Source: Azolla caroliniana
Taxonomy: Eukaryota > Polypodiophyta
DNA length: 64,000 nt
NCBI GenBank assembly: GCA_043228905.1
Contig: JBHGNT010000014.1
Coordinates: forward strand, 2,790,001-2,854,000
Direction of reading: 5' to 3'
A program made the translations under genes and the position numbers. The first letter of the stretch is position 1, and every line of letters begins with the position of its first letter. Below the pieces are notes generated by a model that saw only the letters and a program-made list of their open reading frames with translations, did not search any database and was not told where the DNA came from. Shown piece after piece: positions 43,901 through 52,598 of the stretch.

Positions 43901-44562
43901 CGATGATGAGGAAGGGTACCGGCTTTTACCTTGTCAAATACATCGGCATAAGGATGATATTTTGCCGGAAGTTGTACTGAGGAGTCCTTCTTAATAGTGC
44001 TGGAAGGATGTACTGATATGGAAAATAGGAACATTGCCTCCTTGGGTCCTTCTTCGCGTAGTTGATGGAGTGAAATGGTCGAAACTCGGCGAGTTGATTC
44101 TTGGGGTGGTCGATATCGGACTTCTCTTGTTCTCCAATCTATGGCTGGATTATGTAACTCAAGCCAAGGTAATCCTAGGACAATGGGATGCTCTGGACTA
44201 CTAATTATATTAAATGATATTATACACACAAAACTACCTAGGACAACTTGAATGGGTTCTGATTCTTCTACAATATTCCCGGAAGCAATGGGACGACCAT
44301 CAATGACCACTACAGATGCGGGACAAGGAAGTTTTCTTAAGGATATCTGAGAAGCTTGGGCAAAATTTCGATCCATGAAACAAGAATTAGCTCCGGAATC
44401 TAAAAGTGCTAGAACGGGTACTGGGGGAGTACTTTTAGTACTAACAATGACTTGGGCTAGGAACACATTGCTAACTTGCTTGGAAGGAATGGAACCACTA
44501 ATGGGCTGTACAGATCTAGGGCTGCTGTCCAACCAAATGGCTCCTATTTTGGCTGGACTCAA
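40990..44562 (-). CDS. Chromovirus Pol (protease, RT, RNase H, integrase, chromodomain)
   Basis: The ORF is 1190 codons with no stop. The frame opens at a TTG overlapping the gag stop and lies in the -1 frame, so it is probably made by frameshifting rather than from its own ATG. Domains: protease ALLDSGANSCF near residue 57; RT with FFTKIDLRGAYN and FIIYLDDLLIYS near 385; RNase H FIMEADASDFALGS near 530; integrase zinc finger HDTHTAGHFG ... CDACCRAK near 775; core CLDFITDLP, ISDRGPQF and QAERTNQTLE; C-terminal chromodomain EYEVAAILDSK ... YYLVDWLGYSPSERTWEP near 1120-1170. The chromodomain would steer insertion to modified histones. Confidence 0.92.
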   Translation of the reverse strand: MSPAKIGAIWLDSSPRSVQPISGSIPSKQVSNVFLAQVIVSTKSTPPVPVLALLDSGANSCFMDRNFAQASQISLRKLPCPASVVVIDGRPIASGNIVEESEPIQVVLGSFVCIISFNIISSPEHPIVLGLPWLELHNPAIDWRTREVRYRPPQESTRRVSTISLHQLREEGPKEAMFLFSISVHPSSTIKKDSSVQLPAKYHPYADVFDKVKAGTLPHHRPYDCPIDLQPGTEPPWGPIYNLSPTELEVLRAYIEENLASGFIRHSKSPAGAPIFFVKKKDGSLRLVVDYRGLNKVTIRNRYALPLISSLLERVNGAKFFTKIDLRGAYNLVRIRLGDEWKTAFRTRYGHFEYTVMPFGLTNAPAVFQHMANDIFRDLLDICFIIYLDDLLIYSKTQEEHDSHVLLVLKRLRENGLYAKLEKCSFDCKQVEFLGYVISSKGIAMDPAKIQTVLEWQIPRSVRDVQCFLGFANFYRKFIQDYSKIILPLTQLTKKGQAFLWSIEADMAFRHLKKAFTSAPILAHVDTSKPFIMEADASDFALGSILSQQGDKEELHPVAFHSRKFDVAEINYEIHDKELLAIVDSFVQWRHFLEGSPHQVIVFSDHKNLAYFQNARVLNRRQARWAQFLTRFDFKITYRPGKQQGKADALSRRSYLAPRPGEATFDNQKQVILGPTRLHTTRIFHTPMDSRITDDIRATLKTDSFAQDILAHIDTSRASCSQSQQPGIDYRQFEYHDGLLFFKKRVYVPDCSCRLQIVQHCHDTHTAGHFGSTKTLELVQRSFWWPHMRRFVDDYVRTCDACCRAKMPRHHPYGLLEPLPIPSKPWQSICLDFITDLPVSKGFDAILTVVDRYTKMAHFVPCTKAITSEETAALVMREVFRHHGLPDSIISDRGPQFVSKFWQHLFKMLKVSCNLSSGYHPQTDGQAERTNQTLEQYLRCFLSYQQDDWAEILHFAEFAYNNAIHSSTRVSPFFAYTGFHPRWSVIDAPELPTNPRAEDHLERLRKIQMDLSTHLRHAQHTQKTYADRHRIPSSFAIGDRVWLLRRHIKTTRPCDKLDYRRLGPFRITGKINDVTFRLDLPPQLQIHPVFHCSLLEPYKANTIPDRVTPPPPPLELDAGPEYEVAAILDSKLVRNKLYYLVDWLGYSPSERTWEPVENVANAQDLLADFHQKYPDKPGPQVALTRSTRRL

Positions 44563-45716
44563 TCGTTTAACTCTTCATCTAATTGACTAAGAATTTCAAA
44601 TTTATTTGAGATACTTGGGCTATTAGTACTATGAATACTATCTGACACTCTATTAGTACTATTAATACTATCAGACACTCCAAAGGGAAGAATTGACTCG
44701 GGTTTAGTACAGGCGACGATTTGATTTACCTGTCTTCTTGGCCTATGGGGACAATTGATGGCGATATGTCCTGGTCCACCGCAATAAAGACATAATCGAT
44801 TGGCACGTCGTCGTTGCTTTTCTTCTTCCGATAACGGGCCGCGTCGACGCATGGTATCAATCTCCATCGGTGTCGAAGTATTTGCTTGAGGTGTGTCTCG
44901 TGCAAATGGTTTAGCCGCGACTGCGGCGTAGGTGGGCTCTGGCCTAGAGCGTGGTATCTGTAATTGACGTTCTGAACGCCGTTCAAAAAGGCGGTTGTCA
45001 CATCGAACTGCTCGACTGATTGCCTCCGTAAGAGACTTTGGTTCTTCGGGGAAAGTTAGAAGTAGATCTTTGACATCGTTTCGCAAGCCATAGCGAAACT
45101 GCTCCATTAGTGCTTGATCATCCCAGGGTATATCTGAAGCAAGTAGGCGGAAATCCGCCGCGTAGGCAGAGGCTGGACGATCGCCTTGACGCAATCGCCG
45201 GATCTTGTTGATCGCCGTCCTGATGCTGTCGGTGTCTCCAAAGCAGGCTTTAAACTCACCAATAAAATCTTCAAAGTTATTAAGTAAGGGTGATTGTTTT
45301 TCTAGAAGCGGAGCAAACCATGCCAAGGCTGAGCCGCTAAGTAGCGGGCCTATTAGGCCGACTCGAGATGCATCAGTGGGATATCGGGAAGGATGCATCT
45401 GGATGACTAAGCGTACCTGATTAAGGAATCCCCGGAATTGCGAACGCGTTCCATCAAATTTCACAGGAAGTCCAATCTTGGGCTCTTTATGAAATCCTTG
45501 GGGACTGGATCCTTGTTGTTGCAACGCTGCTTCGAGTTGTTGTACCCGTAACGCTAACTCCCCATGTTGTTGTTGCGTTTGTTGTTTTTCTAGAGCGATT
45601 TGTTGCAGATCCCCTATCAGCCGTTGGTTTTCTTGTTCCAGGGCAACAAACTTTTCTTTTAGGCACTGTAGCTCGGAGAAAACGGATTGGTATTCTTGGG
45701 CGCTAACAGTAGCCAT
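44559..45716 (-). CDS. Chromovirus Gag
   Basis: The ORF has 385 codons and forms the virus-like particle. Residues about 8-70 are a coiled coil (FSELQCLKEKFVALEQENQR). The capsid region includes LIGPLLSGSALAWFAPLLEK and FRYGLRNDVKDLLLTFPEEP, like sushi/Tf1-type Gag. A CCHC knuckle (CLYCGGPGHIAINC) is near residue 305. It ends LDEELND with TGA 44559-44561, overlapping the start of pol by a few bases. Confidence 0.88.
   Translation of the reverse strand: MATVSAQEYQSVFSELQCLKEKFVALEQENQRLIGDLQQIALEKQQTQQQHGELALRVQQLEAALQQQGSSPQGFHKEPKIGLPVKFDGTRSQFRGFLNQVRLVIQMHPSRYPTDASRVGLIGPLLSGSALAWFAPLLEKQSPLLNNFEDFIGEFKACFGDTDSIRTAINKIRRLRQGDRPASAYAADFRLLASDIPWDDQALMEQFRYGLRNDVKDLLLTFPEEPKSLTEAISRAVRCDNRLFERRSERQLQIPRSRPEPTYAAVAAKPFARDTPQANTSTPMEIDTMRRRGPLSEEEKQRRRANRLCLYCGGPGHIAINCPHRPRRQVNQIVACTKPESILPFGVSDSINSTNRVSDSIHSTNSPSISNKFEILSQLDEELND
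44565..44571 (-). promoter_or_regulatory. Possible -1 frameshift heptamer GTTAAAC
   Basis: Just before the gag stop, the gag frame reads GAG-TTA-AAC-GAT-TGA. GTTAAAC sits in the correct X-XXY-YYZ phase, and a -1 slip leads directly into the pol frame (CGA-TTG-AGT). GUUAAAC is a known functional heptamer in other systems. Whether a downstream structure exists was not evaluated. Confidence 0.4.
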
Positions 45717-45770
45717 AGTATAGGGAAAAGGGTAGGAGGATGAGGGAGAGTGACAAGTAGGCTAGAGAGA

Positions 45771-45786
45771 CCAAATTGGTTCAAAC
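45771..45786 (-). promoter_or_regulatory. Putative self-priming site of the chromovirus
   Basis: On the minus strand the sequence just after the 5' LTR is GTTTGAACCAATTTGG. It does not begin TGG, as tRNA primer sites do. It is complementary over 14 nt (CCAAATTGGTTCAA) to the palindrome at 45983-46005, where transcription should start about 30 nt after TATAAAAG. This is the arrangement known from Tf1 and sushi-class elements, which prime from their own RNA 5' end. Confidence 0.65.
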
Positions 45787-46213
45787 TGTCAGGAATAGTA
45801 CTAAAGCAGAGATGGAATTAGTACTAAGAAGAGTAGTACTATTAGTACTAAGAAGACAGGACTGCGTAAGATTCCCGAGAGAGAGGAAGTGAGAAGAGGA
45901 GAGAGAGAGAAATAGAATGATGACAGCAGCTCTTATATTATATGAAAGATAAGTACAAATCGGCTAAGAGGCTTAAGACTGGTGTTGAACCAATTTGGTT
46001 CAACATAATGCTTAGTGCCTTCTTTTATAGTGTTCTCAGGAATAATCCTGAAGCTTCTAGAATGTTCCAGACAAATCTGGAATATACATTACTTTCTTAT
46101 AATAAAACATAAATGAAAATAATATTCTATGAATTACAATAGATGGTGAGATGGTTAAGAGCTCGACCCATATACCATAAGGTCATGGGTTCGAGTCTTG
46201 CCATCTCATGACA
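45787..46213 (-). repeat. 5' LTR of the chromovirus (427 bp)
   Basis: No difference from the other LTR was noticed. The promoter TATAAAAG is at 46029-46022 on the minus strand. The palindrome containing the predicted transcription start is at 45983-46005. Confidence 0.9.
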
Positions 46214-46218
46214 GCGGA

Positions 46219-47223
46219 TGGCCATATCGAGATTTCTCCACCACTGATTCCAGAGACTCCGGCGGTTGCGTTCGAAAGGCAACGTGAGACCGAAGAGACG
46301 GAAGGTGGTGGAGAGAAAACAAAGGTCGAAGCCGATTCATACGACGGAGAGATAGCGGAGAAGGAGGCTATGGTTGAAATGACAGAGGATGATAATACCG
46401 AGGATTCCTACCCACTAATTCTAGAGACTTCGGCGGTTGTGTCCGAGAACCAACGTGAGACCGGAGAGACGATAGGTGGCGGCAAAAAAGGTAAAGTCGG
46501 AAGCCGGTTCGGATGGAAGGTGATCCGGACGGGATTCCGATCCGAAAGAAAGTCTAACCGGGTAAAAGAGGATTCGACCGAAAGTCGAACCGAAAGGAAG
46601 AGAATTCGGCCGAAAGACGACACAAACGAAAGCTGAACCGGGCGAATGAGGATTCGGCCGAAAGACGACCCGAAAGAAAGCCGACCCGAAAAGGGGTCGA
46701 ATCGGTTCTGACTTGGCCGAACGCGAATATGGATGGAAGCCGACCTAGCTGAAAGCCAATCGGACGAGATCGATCCGGAAAGAAGCTAATCCGACTCAAC
46801 CGGAGGTTGGACCGGTCGAGGCTGGTGAAAACGAGGAAAAGAAAGCCAACCGAAACCGAAACCGATAGATCGAAACCGGGGCGGAAGGAGACCGACTCAA
46901 TCAAAACCGAACAACCGATTCCGATTCGGCCGAATACGAATCCGATCGGAAGCCGATCAAACCAAAAGTTGATCGGACGAGAGCGATCCGGAAAAAAGTC
47001 AAGGTTGATGAAGACAAGAAAGAGCCCAGTAAAAGACACTACCACGAATGAACAAAGAATATGGTGGATCGGATGGCGACAATGGTTTGGGTGGAAAGAA
47101 TGGGTCTACTCAAAATGGAGAGACAAAGTTGACATAGCGGGACAAACGGAGGATGAAGGGGAGACAACGAGCATCGGCAACTTCGGCACATACCGGAGGA
47201 TGTGCGGGTTCGGAGGGGGCGAG
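46219..47223 (+). pseudogene. Gag-like protein of element A, C-terminal part, with stops
   Basis: Two acidic repeats (IPETPAV ... RQRETEETEGGG and LETSAVV ... RETGETIGGG) are followed by a very basic region. The frame stops at TGA 46634. The final block (ORF 46807-47295) reads WWIGWRQWFGWKEW then SKWRDKVDI and is clearly the same Trp-rich block as in element D. A conserved AT-poor block (GGCACATACCGGAGGATGTG) and the polypurine tract GGAGGGGGCGAG precede the 3' LTR. Confidence 0.65.
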
Positions 47224-47947
47224 TGTCGTAGTGTATTTCGTACACTACGTGAAAAAGTAAAAAATAATATAACCGATTTAATTACATATAAATAAATAAA
47301 ATAATATATCAAGATATTTATCACGTGCATAGGGCAGGATTTGAACCCTGTACCTCCACGTAGCCAAACCTCAACTTTACCATTATGCTACCTTATATTT
47401 AGTGTTCTATAAATAGATTTAATAACTATAAGTGCTTTATTTGCGCCTACCTTTATTAAAAGGTAAATCATGTATTTTTAGAGTGCGTGAATATTTTATA
47501 GAAAAACGCAAGCGACTAAAAAGTGACTCATGCACATCTAGCGTGCATGAGCACTATATTTAGCAAATAAAAGCAAGGATTAGAAAAGCATCACATGCAC
47601 ATTTAGTGTGCATGAACATATTAGAAAAAAAAGCATGTAGCTATGCTTAGTCTCTCCCATCACTACATAAGGATGGGGAGCACAATGTAATAGGTGTGTG
47701 AAAAATATTTGGGAAATTGGATATATTTCCTAAAACACCAACAATCAATAAAATATACTCGTGGGATTCACGAAGTTTAAGATAATCTATCTCTTTCAAT
47801 CTAAATTCATATTCTTACATAAATATTGATTAATGTAATACTTGTGGGATTCACAAGATTAGCCTCAAATTCTTCCTCCTCCTAGTCCAAAACCCCGGTG
47901 GTTCCCACCCGACTCACGCAAACGATCCGGAGCCGAAAGGCACGACA
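47224..47947 (+). repeat. 3' LTR of element A (724 bp)
   Basis: Same length as the 5' LTR; the only difference noticed is GCAGGAT for GCAAGAT in the tRNA-like module. Confidence 0.9.
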
Positions 47948-47951
47948 CCGC

Positions 47952-49039
47952 GACAATGGTACAAGAAGTTCAACGACTTCATCCAATCGATCGGCTTCTC
48001 AAAAAGCGATGAGGACCATTGTCTCTTCACCAACACAGCTCAACATGGATCACCCATCTTCCTCATCATTTACGTGGACGACATGCTAATTTCTGGACGC
48101 CACGCGGGCGAACTTGCCGATCTCATTCGGCAACTGCGGTTGAAGTTTGCCATGAAGGACCTCGGTCCGGCACGACACATACTCGGCATGAAGATTAGTC
48201 GGCATCGCGATAAACGACATCTTTTTTTGTCTCAGACCGACTATATCCGACGTGTCTTGGAACGCTTCAACATGCAATCAGCCAAATCTGCTTCAACCCC
48301 GCTCCCCATGAATCTTCGGCTCTCTCAGCGAGACTGCCCGACATCCGGTCCGGAGGGGGAAGATATGAAGTCGGTACCGTATGCACCGGCAGTCGGCTCC
48401 CTTATGTACCTGATGGTCGCGACACGGCCTGATATTTCTCATGCCGTAGGAGTCGTTAGCAGATTTATGCACAATCCCGGCCGATCGCATTGGAAAGCAG
48501 TCAAGCATGTGTTCAGATATCTGGCTGGCACAAAAGACCACGGCATTCTTTTCGGTCCGAACCGAACCTCAGGCGTAGTCGGTTACACCGACTCGGACTT
48601 CGCCGGCTGTATAGACAGTCGGAAATCAACAACCGGATACTGCTTCAAATTCGGCAATGGAGCAATCTCGTGGAAGTCGAAACTTCAGGAGTGCACAACG
48701 ACCTCAACGACCGAAGCAGAATATGTAGCTGCGTCCGACGCAGCAAAAGAAGCCTTGTGGCTCGGTCGGCTGGCGCACACGTTTCGACAAGTCGACCATG
48801 ACTCGGCCCCAGTTGTCTATAGCGACAGTCAAGGTGCTGTTGCCTTGTCGAGAAATCCGGTTCACCACAACGCCTCCAAACATATCGACGTTCGATATCA
48901 CTTCGTTCGGGACTGCGTCATTTCAGGGAAAATCGGTCTAGAGAAAATATCCACAACCGACAATGTCGCAGATGGAATGACCAAGTGTCTTTCGGCAGAC
49001 CGCTTTCGATCTCTTCGGCATCAGATGGGCATCAGTTAG
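47952..49039 (+). pseudogene. Copia pol, 3' part (second half of RT, RNase H)
   Basis: After the nested element the frame resumes with RQWYKKFNDFI, catalytic LIIYVDDMLISG, LKFAMKDLGPARHILGM, then RNase H VGYTDSDFAGCIDSRKSTTG and TEAEYVAASDAAKEALW. It ends at TAG 49037. Together with the 5' part it is a complete copia pol; only the insertion and the gag stop interrupt it. Confidence 0.88.
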
Positions 49040-49232
49040 AGCCGGACACAGCGCAGGATGGTTCCCGACAACCGACATCAGTTCCTTAATGATCGGCTTC
49101 AACTGTTCCGACCCGACCAGTTCGGTCTTCTGCCTTCGGACCCTGCCGACTCGAACAAAGCTGATATGTCCGAGAACCTAAGTTTATACCTGTAATCTTA
49201 GATAACCCATGTATACGCCCATTACGGGGGAG

Positions 49233-49517
49233 TGTCGAATACAAGTGTATAATGGACGTATTCACACTATCCCTTTAGGCCATTTGTGTAATTAGCATAA
49301 AGGGTAGTTGCCCTAAGTCGGTCACTATATATATTGACCTTGTAACCTTTTTGTAAGGTTGGGTGTTGTATTATTTCTTCTATGGAATAGAAAGTCGTTT
49401 TGTGCCTCCCTCTCTCTCTCTCTATCTCTGTGCAACGACCTACAATCTATCATACGCAGGTACAGAAAAGAATCGAATGCTTCTTGATCTTCCGCATAGA
49501 CGACTTTGTCTCCAACA
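49233..49517 (+). repeat. 3' LTR of copia (285 bp)
   Basis: Same length as the 5' LTR; I noticed a single difference (CAACGACC here, CAACAACC in the 5' copy). Confidence 0.9.
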
Positions 49518-50522
49518 CGGATGTTTCGTGGAATGCTTGAAAGACATGGGAAGGCTTTGACGTTTTTCCCACAAGAAATCGGGTGTGCTAATCCAAGGAC
49601 GGTAGAACCGATGGTGATCTTCACGGTGCCGCATGTGCCTTGGAATTTGAAACCGATACCGGTTCTGAGAGCACACCTACCAAAGCTGATCGAGCTCTTA
49701 AAGGAGAAGGTGAGGATGGGAATTCTAGAACCGTCGAACGCTCCTTATTCTAATAGGTGGTTCACGGTGCCAAAGAAGAATGGATCGTTGTGATTCATTC
49801 AAGATCTTCAACCCGTCAAGAAGGTGACAATTCGGAATGCTGGAATCGGTCCGAGTGTGGATGAATTTGCCGAGGCGTTTGCGGGCCGGTCCATCTACTC
49901 CATCGACGATCTTTACTCTGGCTATGATCAATTACACTTCGCGGTCGACAGTTGTGACATTACAACCATGAAAACTCCAATCGGGTTGGTGCGGATGTGT
50001 ACCTTACCTCAAGGCGCAACAAACTCGGTGGCTCATATGGTGAATGCCATGAACAAGGTCTTGAAGGATTGCATCCCGGATATCACGATGCCATTCTTAG
50101 ATGATATTCCGATAAAAGGATGTTCGGATGAAGAGAAGGATGAATCAGAAGATAAGGATGGATGTAGAAAGTTCGTCATGGATCATATGAAAGATTGCGA
50201 GAAGGTGCTCCAAAGGCTCGAAGATGCGAATTTGACATTTTCGGGAGAAAAATCCGCATTCGGGCAACCAGAGATCTTGGTGGTAGGTCACTTGTGTGGA
50301 GCATACGGTCGGAAGCCTTCGCCATCCAAGGTGAATGCAATTCAAGACATGAAAGAAGAATGTGTAACCCAAACGGAGGTTCGAAGGTTCCTTGGAGCAT
50401 GCGCTTTTTATCATATTTGGATTCCACACTACGACCACATTGTTGAGCCATTATATGGTCTACTAAAGAAGAAGCGGATGTTCAATGGACGAGCGAGCAT
50501 ACAATCGCCATCCGAAGGCTGA
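49518..50522 (+). pseudogene. Reverse transcriptase of element 1
   Basis: The region continues the pol frame after copia. RT motifs: RMGILEPSNAPYSNRWFTVPKK, then TGA 49791 where the related frame has arginine, then SIDDLYSGYDQLHF, LPQGATNS, catalytic MPFLDDIPIKG (FLDD replaces the common YxDD), KVLQRLEDANLTFSGEK, RRFLGACAFYHIWIPHY. A frameshift near 50480 ends the piece. An acidic insertion (SDEEKDESEDKDG) after the catalytic site is specific to this copy. Confidence 0.82.
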
Positions 50523-50530
50523 AGAAATTT

Positions 50531-51134
50531 TTGATGGAGGCACCTGCATTACGGAAAGCGGACTATTCATATGGCAAGCCCATTTTCGTGACTGTGGATA
50601 CTAGTCCAATTGGAATTGGATGGGTTATCAACCAAGAAGATGAAGATTGCAACCGATATGCAATTCGGTTTGGCGCGAAAGTGTTAAGTGACAAGCAAAG
50701 AAGGTATGCCCAAGTGAAGAGGGAGCTATGGGGGATCGTCTCGGCAATCAAATCTGATCGTGATTACCTTATTGGAGCAGAAGTCATAATTGAGACAGAT
50801 TGCCTACCAAATTTGGGTATGATATCTGGTTGTAATACACCGGATATTGCCATGTTGCGTTAGATTGCATATATCAAATCACTCAACCCGGAGATCCGTC
50901 ATGTAGCTGGGAAGCGTAATGTCGTTGCAGACATGCTATCACGAGCGAGATACGACGGAGAAGAAGATCGACATTCTGATGAAGATGATGTTGGCTTGGA
51001 TTTCTTTGCAAGTTCCTATGCTCGGGTGTTGACTACTTTCATAGAAGAGGACTACGAAGGCGAATTTGTAGAGATCGGGAAATACTTGAGTTCTCTCCAA
51101 AAAGATGAATCATGGTCGACGGAAGACTTCCATT
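50531..51134 (+). pseudogene. RNase H and connection of element 1
   Basis: RNase H residues are visible: FVTVDTSPIGIGWVINQ, RYAQVKRELWGIVSAIK and IIETDCLPNLGMI. TAG 50861 falls where element E has tryptophan (RWIAYIKS). The frame goes on as VADMLSRARYDGEED, then reaches TGA 51134, again a probable tryptophan codon. Confidence 0.78.
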
Positions 51135-52380
51135 GAATTCGGAAGAAAGCAAGTATTTCCTTAAGGATGGAGCTCTTTGGAAACATGCAAAAAAGAAGAA
51201 TGGGACTCCGATGAGAGTTGTCTGCAAGCTCGAAGACCAACAAAGACTAATGTCTGAATTTCATGATAGTGTTTTTGCAGGCCATCGAGGAATATGGGCT
51301 ACGTTTGCGAAGCTTAAGGAGAAATATTGGTGGCCGGGCATCTACAAAGATGTAGCAACTTATGTGGAAACATGTAAGGAATGTCAAATGTTTTCGAATA
51401 TTCGCCATCGAGATGGACTTCATCCGACTTACCCGTTGGCTATGCATTACAAGTGGATGGTGGACATAGTGATGATGCCAATGGGACAATGGCAGATGAA
51501 GTATCTTGTGCTCGCGAGAGAGGATCTTACCAATCAAGTTGAAGGGCGAGCATTAAGAACTAAGGAGACATCATCAGTATGTCGATTCCTTCTTGAAGAT
51601 GTTATTTGCAGATATGGATGTGTCGGCAAGATAGTGGCTGATAGAGGCGAGTTGGACGCCAATGAAGCTAAAGAATTCTTCTCGAGGATGGGAATCAAAT
51701 TATCTCTTACCATGGCGTATAATCCGGAAGCAAATGGGAAGGTGGAACGTGGACATGGACCGATTGTGAAGGCTCTAGTGAAAGCTTGCCATGGGAAAAT
51801 AGGAGAATGGCCACGTCTATTGCCATTTGCATTATGGGCTGACATGACTACTCACAGCACGGTGACGGGATACATGCCGACAGAGCTCATATTCGGACAA
51901 AAGCCAATAATGCCGGTAGAACAAAGTATTATTTCATGGTTTGCATTGCCATGGCAAGATGAGATAAGTAGAGAAGATCTTCTAGCATTGAGGATTCGAC
52001 AATTAGAGCGGAATTTGGAAGATGTAGAGGTGGCTAAAGCGTGGCTAAAGAATGCAAGGCTAAAGAACAAGAAAGACTTCAATAAACGACATCGACTTCG
52101 GCCGAGGAAAATCGTTGAAGGAGATTGGGTGCTAGTCTATGACAGTAGCCTAGATAACCAACATAGTACGGCTCGAAAATTCTCACAACGATGGTTTGGA
52201 CCATATGTGGTGAAGAAAGTGGAAGATAATGCAACATATCATTTAGTAGAACTAGATGGTACACCACTTGCCTTGCCAATTGCCGGTAAAAGAATCAAGA
52301 TCTTCAAGAGAAGAGATAAAATAGAAATTGGATTCGAAGCTTTTGACGATTCAGTCTTAAGCATCGATGAAAAAGTATAG
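51112..52380 (+). CDS. Integrase of element 1
   Basis: This 422-codon open piece starts just after a frameshift. Order: GALWKHAKKKNG; HHCC zinc finger (FHDSVFAGHRG ... CKECQMF); core with MVDIVMMPMG, VADRGELDAN and NGKVERGHGP, supplying D, D and E; MPTELIFGQKP; then a C-terminal SH3-like segment (HRLRPRKIVEGDWVLVYD ... RWFGPYVVKKV). No chromodomain. ATG 51112 is not the true start, because the protein would be a gag-pol product. Confidence 0.82.
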   Translation: MVDGRLPLNSEESKYFLKDGALWKHAKKKNGTPMRVVCKLEDQQRLMSEFHDSVFAGHRGIWATFAKLKEKYWWPGIYKDVATYVETCKECQMFSNIRHRDGLHPTYPLAMHYKWMVDIVMMPMGQWQMKYLVLAREDLTNQVEGRALRTKETSSVCRFLLEDVICRYGCVGKIVADRGELDANEAKEFFSRMGIKLSLTMAYNPEANGKVERGHGPIVKALVKACHGKIGEWPRLLPFALWADMTTHSTVTGYMPTELIFGQKPIMPVEQSIISWFALPWQDEISREDLLALRIRQLERNLEDVEVAKAWLKNARLKNKKDFNKRHRLRPRKIVEGDWVLVYDSSLDNQHSTARKFSQRWFGPYVVKKVEDNATYHLVELDGTPLALPIAGKRIKIFKRRDKIEIGFEAFDDSVLSIDEKV

Positions 52381-52598
52381 TAAACAAAAATGAATCCTCA
52401 CCAAAATTGGCACATACCAGTGGATGTGCAGGTTTGGTGGGGGCGAAGAATGTCGTGATAAAATAGAAATTGGATTCGAAGCTTTTGACGATTCAGTCTT
52501 AAGCATCGATGAAAAAGTATAGTAAACAAAAATGAATCCTCACCAAAATTGGCACATACCGGTGGATGTGTAGGTTTGGTGGGGGCGAAGAATGTCGT
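52315..52598 (+). repeat. 142-bp tandem duplication spanning pol end, polypurine tract and LTR tip
   Basis: Copies are 52315-52456 and 52457-52598 with two differences noticed. Each contains the last pol codons, the GGCACATACC pre-PPT block, GGTGGGGGCGAAGAA, and the first six bases of the LTR (TGTCGT). Confidence 0.9.

Larger units (their letters stand above)
40552..46213 (-). mobile_element. Tf1/sushi-like chromovirus (Ty3 type), complete and apparently intact
   Basis: The LTRs are 427 bp (40552-40978 and 45787-46213) with perfect TSD GCGGA at 40547-40551 and 46214-46218. Coding is on the minus strand, so the 5' LTR is the right-hand one. Gag and pol are both open. The polypurine tract AAGGGGGAGATAG lies next to the left LTR (read on minus). 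There is no tRNA primer site. Instead, the 16 bases beside the 5' LTR (45771-45786) are complementary over 14 nt to a sequence at the predicted RNA start. Equal-length LTRs and open frames point to a very young, possibly active copy. Confidence 0.93.
38828..47947 (+). mobile_element. Gag-only LTR element A inside copia, itself split by a chromovirus
   Basis: The LTRs are 724 bp each (38828-39551 and 47224-47947) with one difference noticed. The 4-bp TSD CCGC is at 38824-38827 and 47948-47951, and copia's RT frame is restored when one copy is removed. The primer site is tRNA-Trp. Its own length without the chromovirus is about 3.45 kb. It encodes only the Gag-like protein, so it is a non-autonomous TR-GAG type element. 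Confidence 0.9.
34946..49517 (+). mobile_element. Ty1/copia retrotransposon inside element 1
   Basis: The LTRs are 285 bp each (34946-35230 and 49233-49517) and look essentially identical. Perfect 5-bp TSD CGGAT is at 34941-34945 and 49518-49522. The primer site for initiator tRNA-Met, TGGTATCAGAGC, starts at 35233. Without the insertion at 38828-47951 the element is about 5.45 kb with one gag-pol frame. A polypurine tract ATTACGGGGGAG precedes the 3' LTR. Near-identical LTRs indicate recent insertion. Confidence 0.93.

Noticed and set aside
44562-44562. Independent start codon for chromovirus pol
   Set aside because: The first codon there is TTG and overlaps the gag stop; a frameshift product is more likely than separate initiation.
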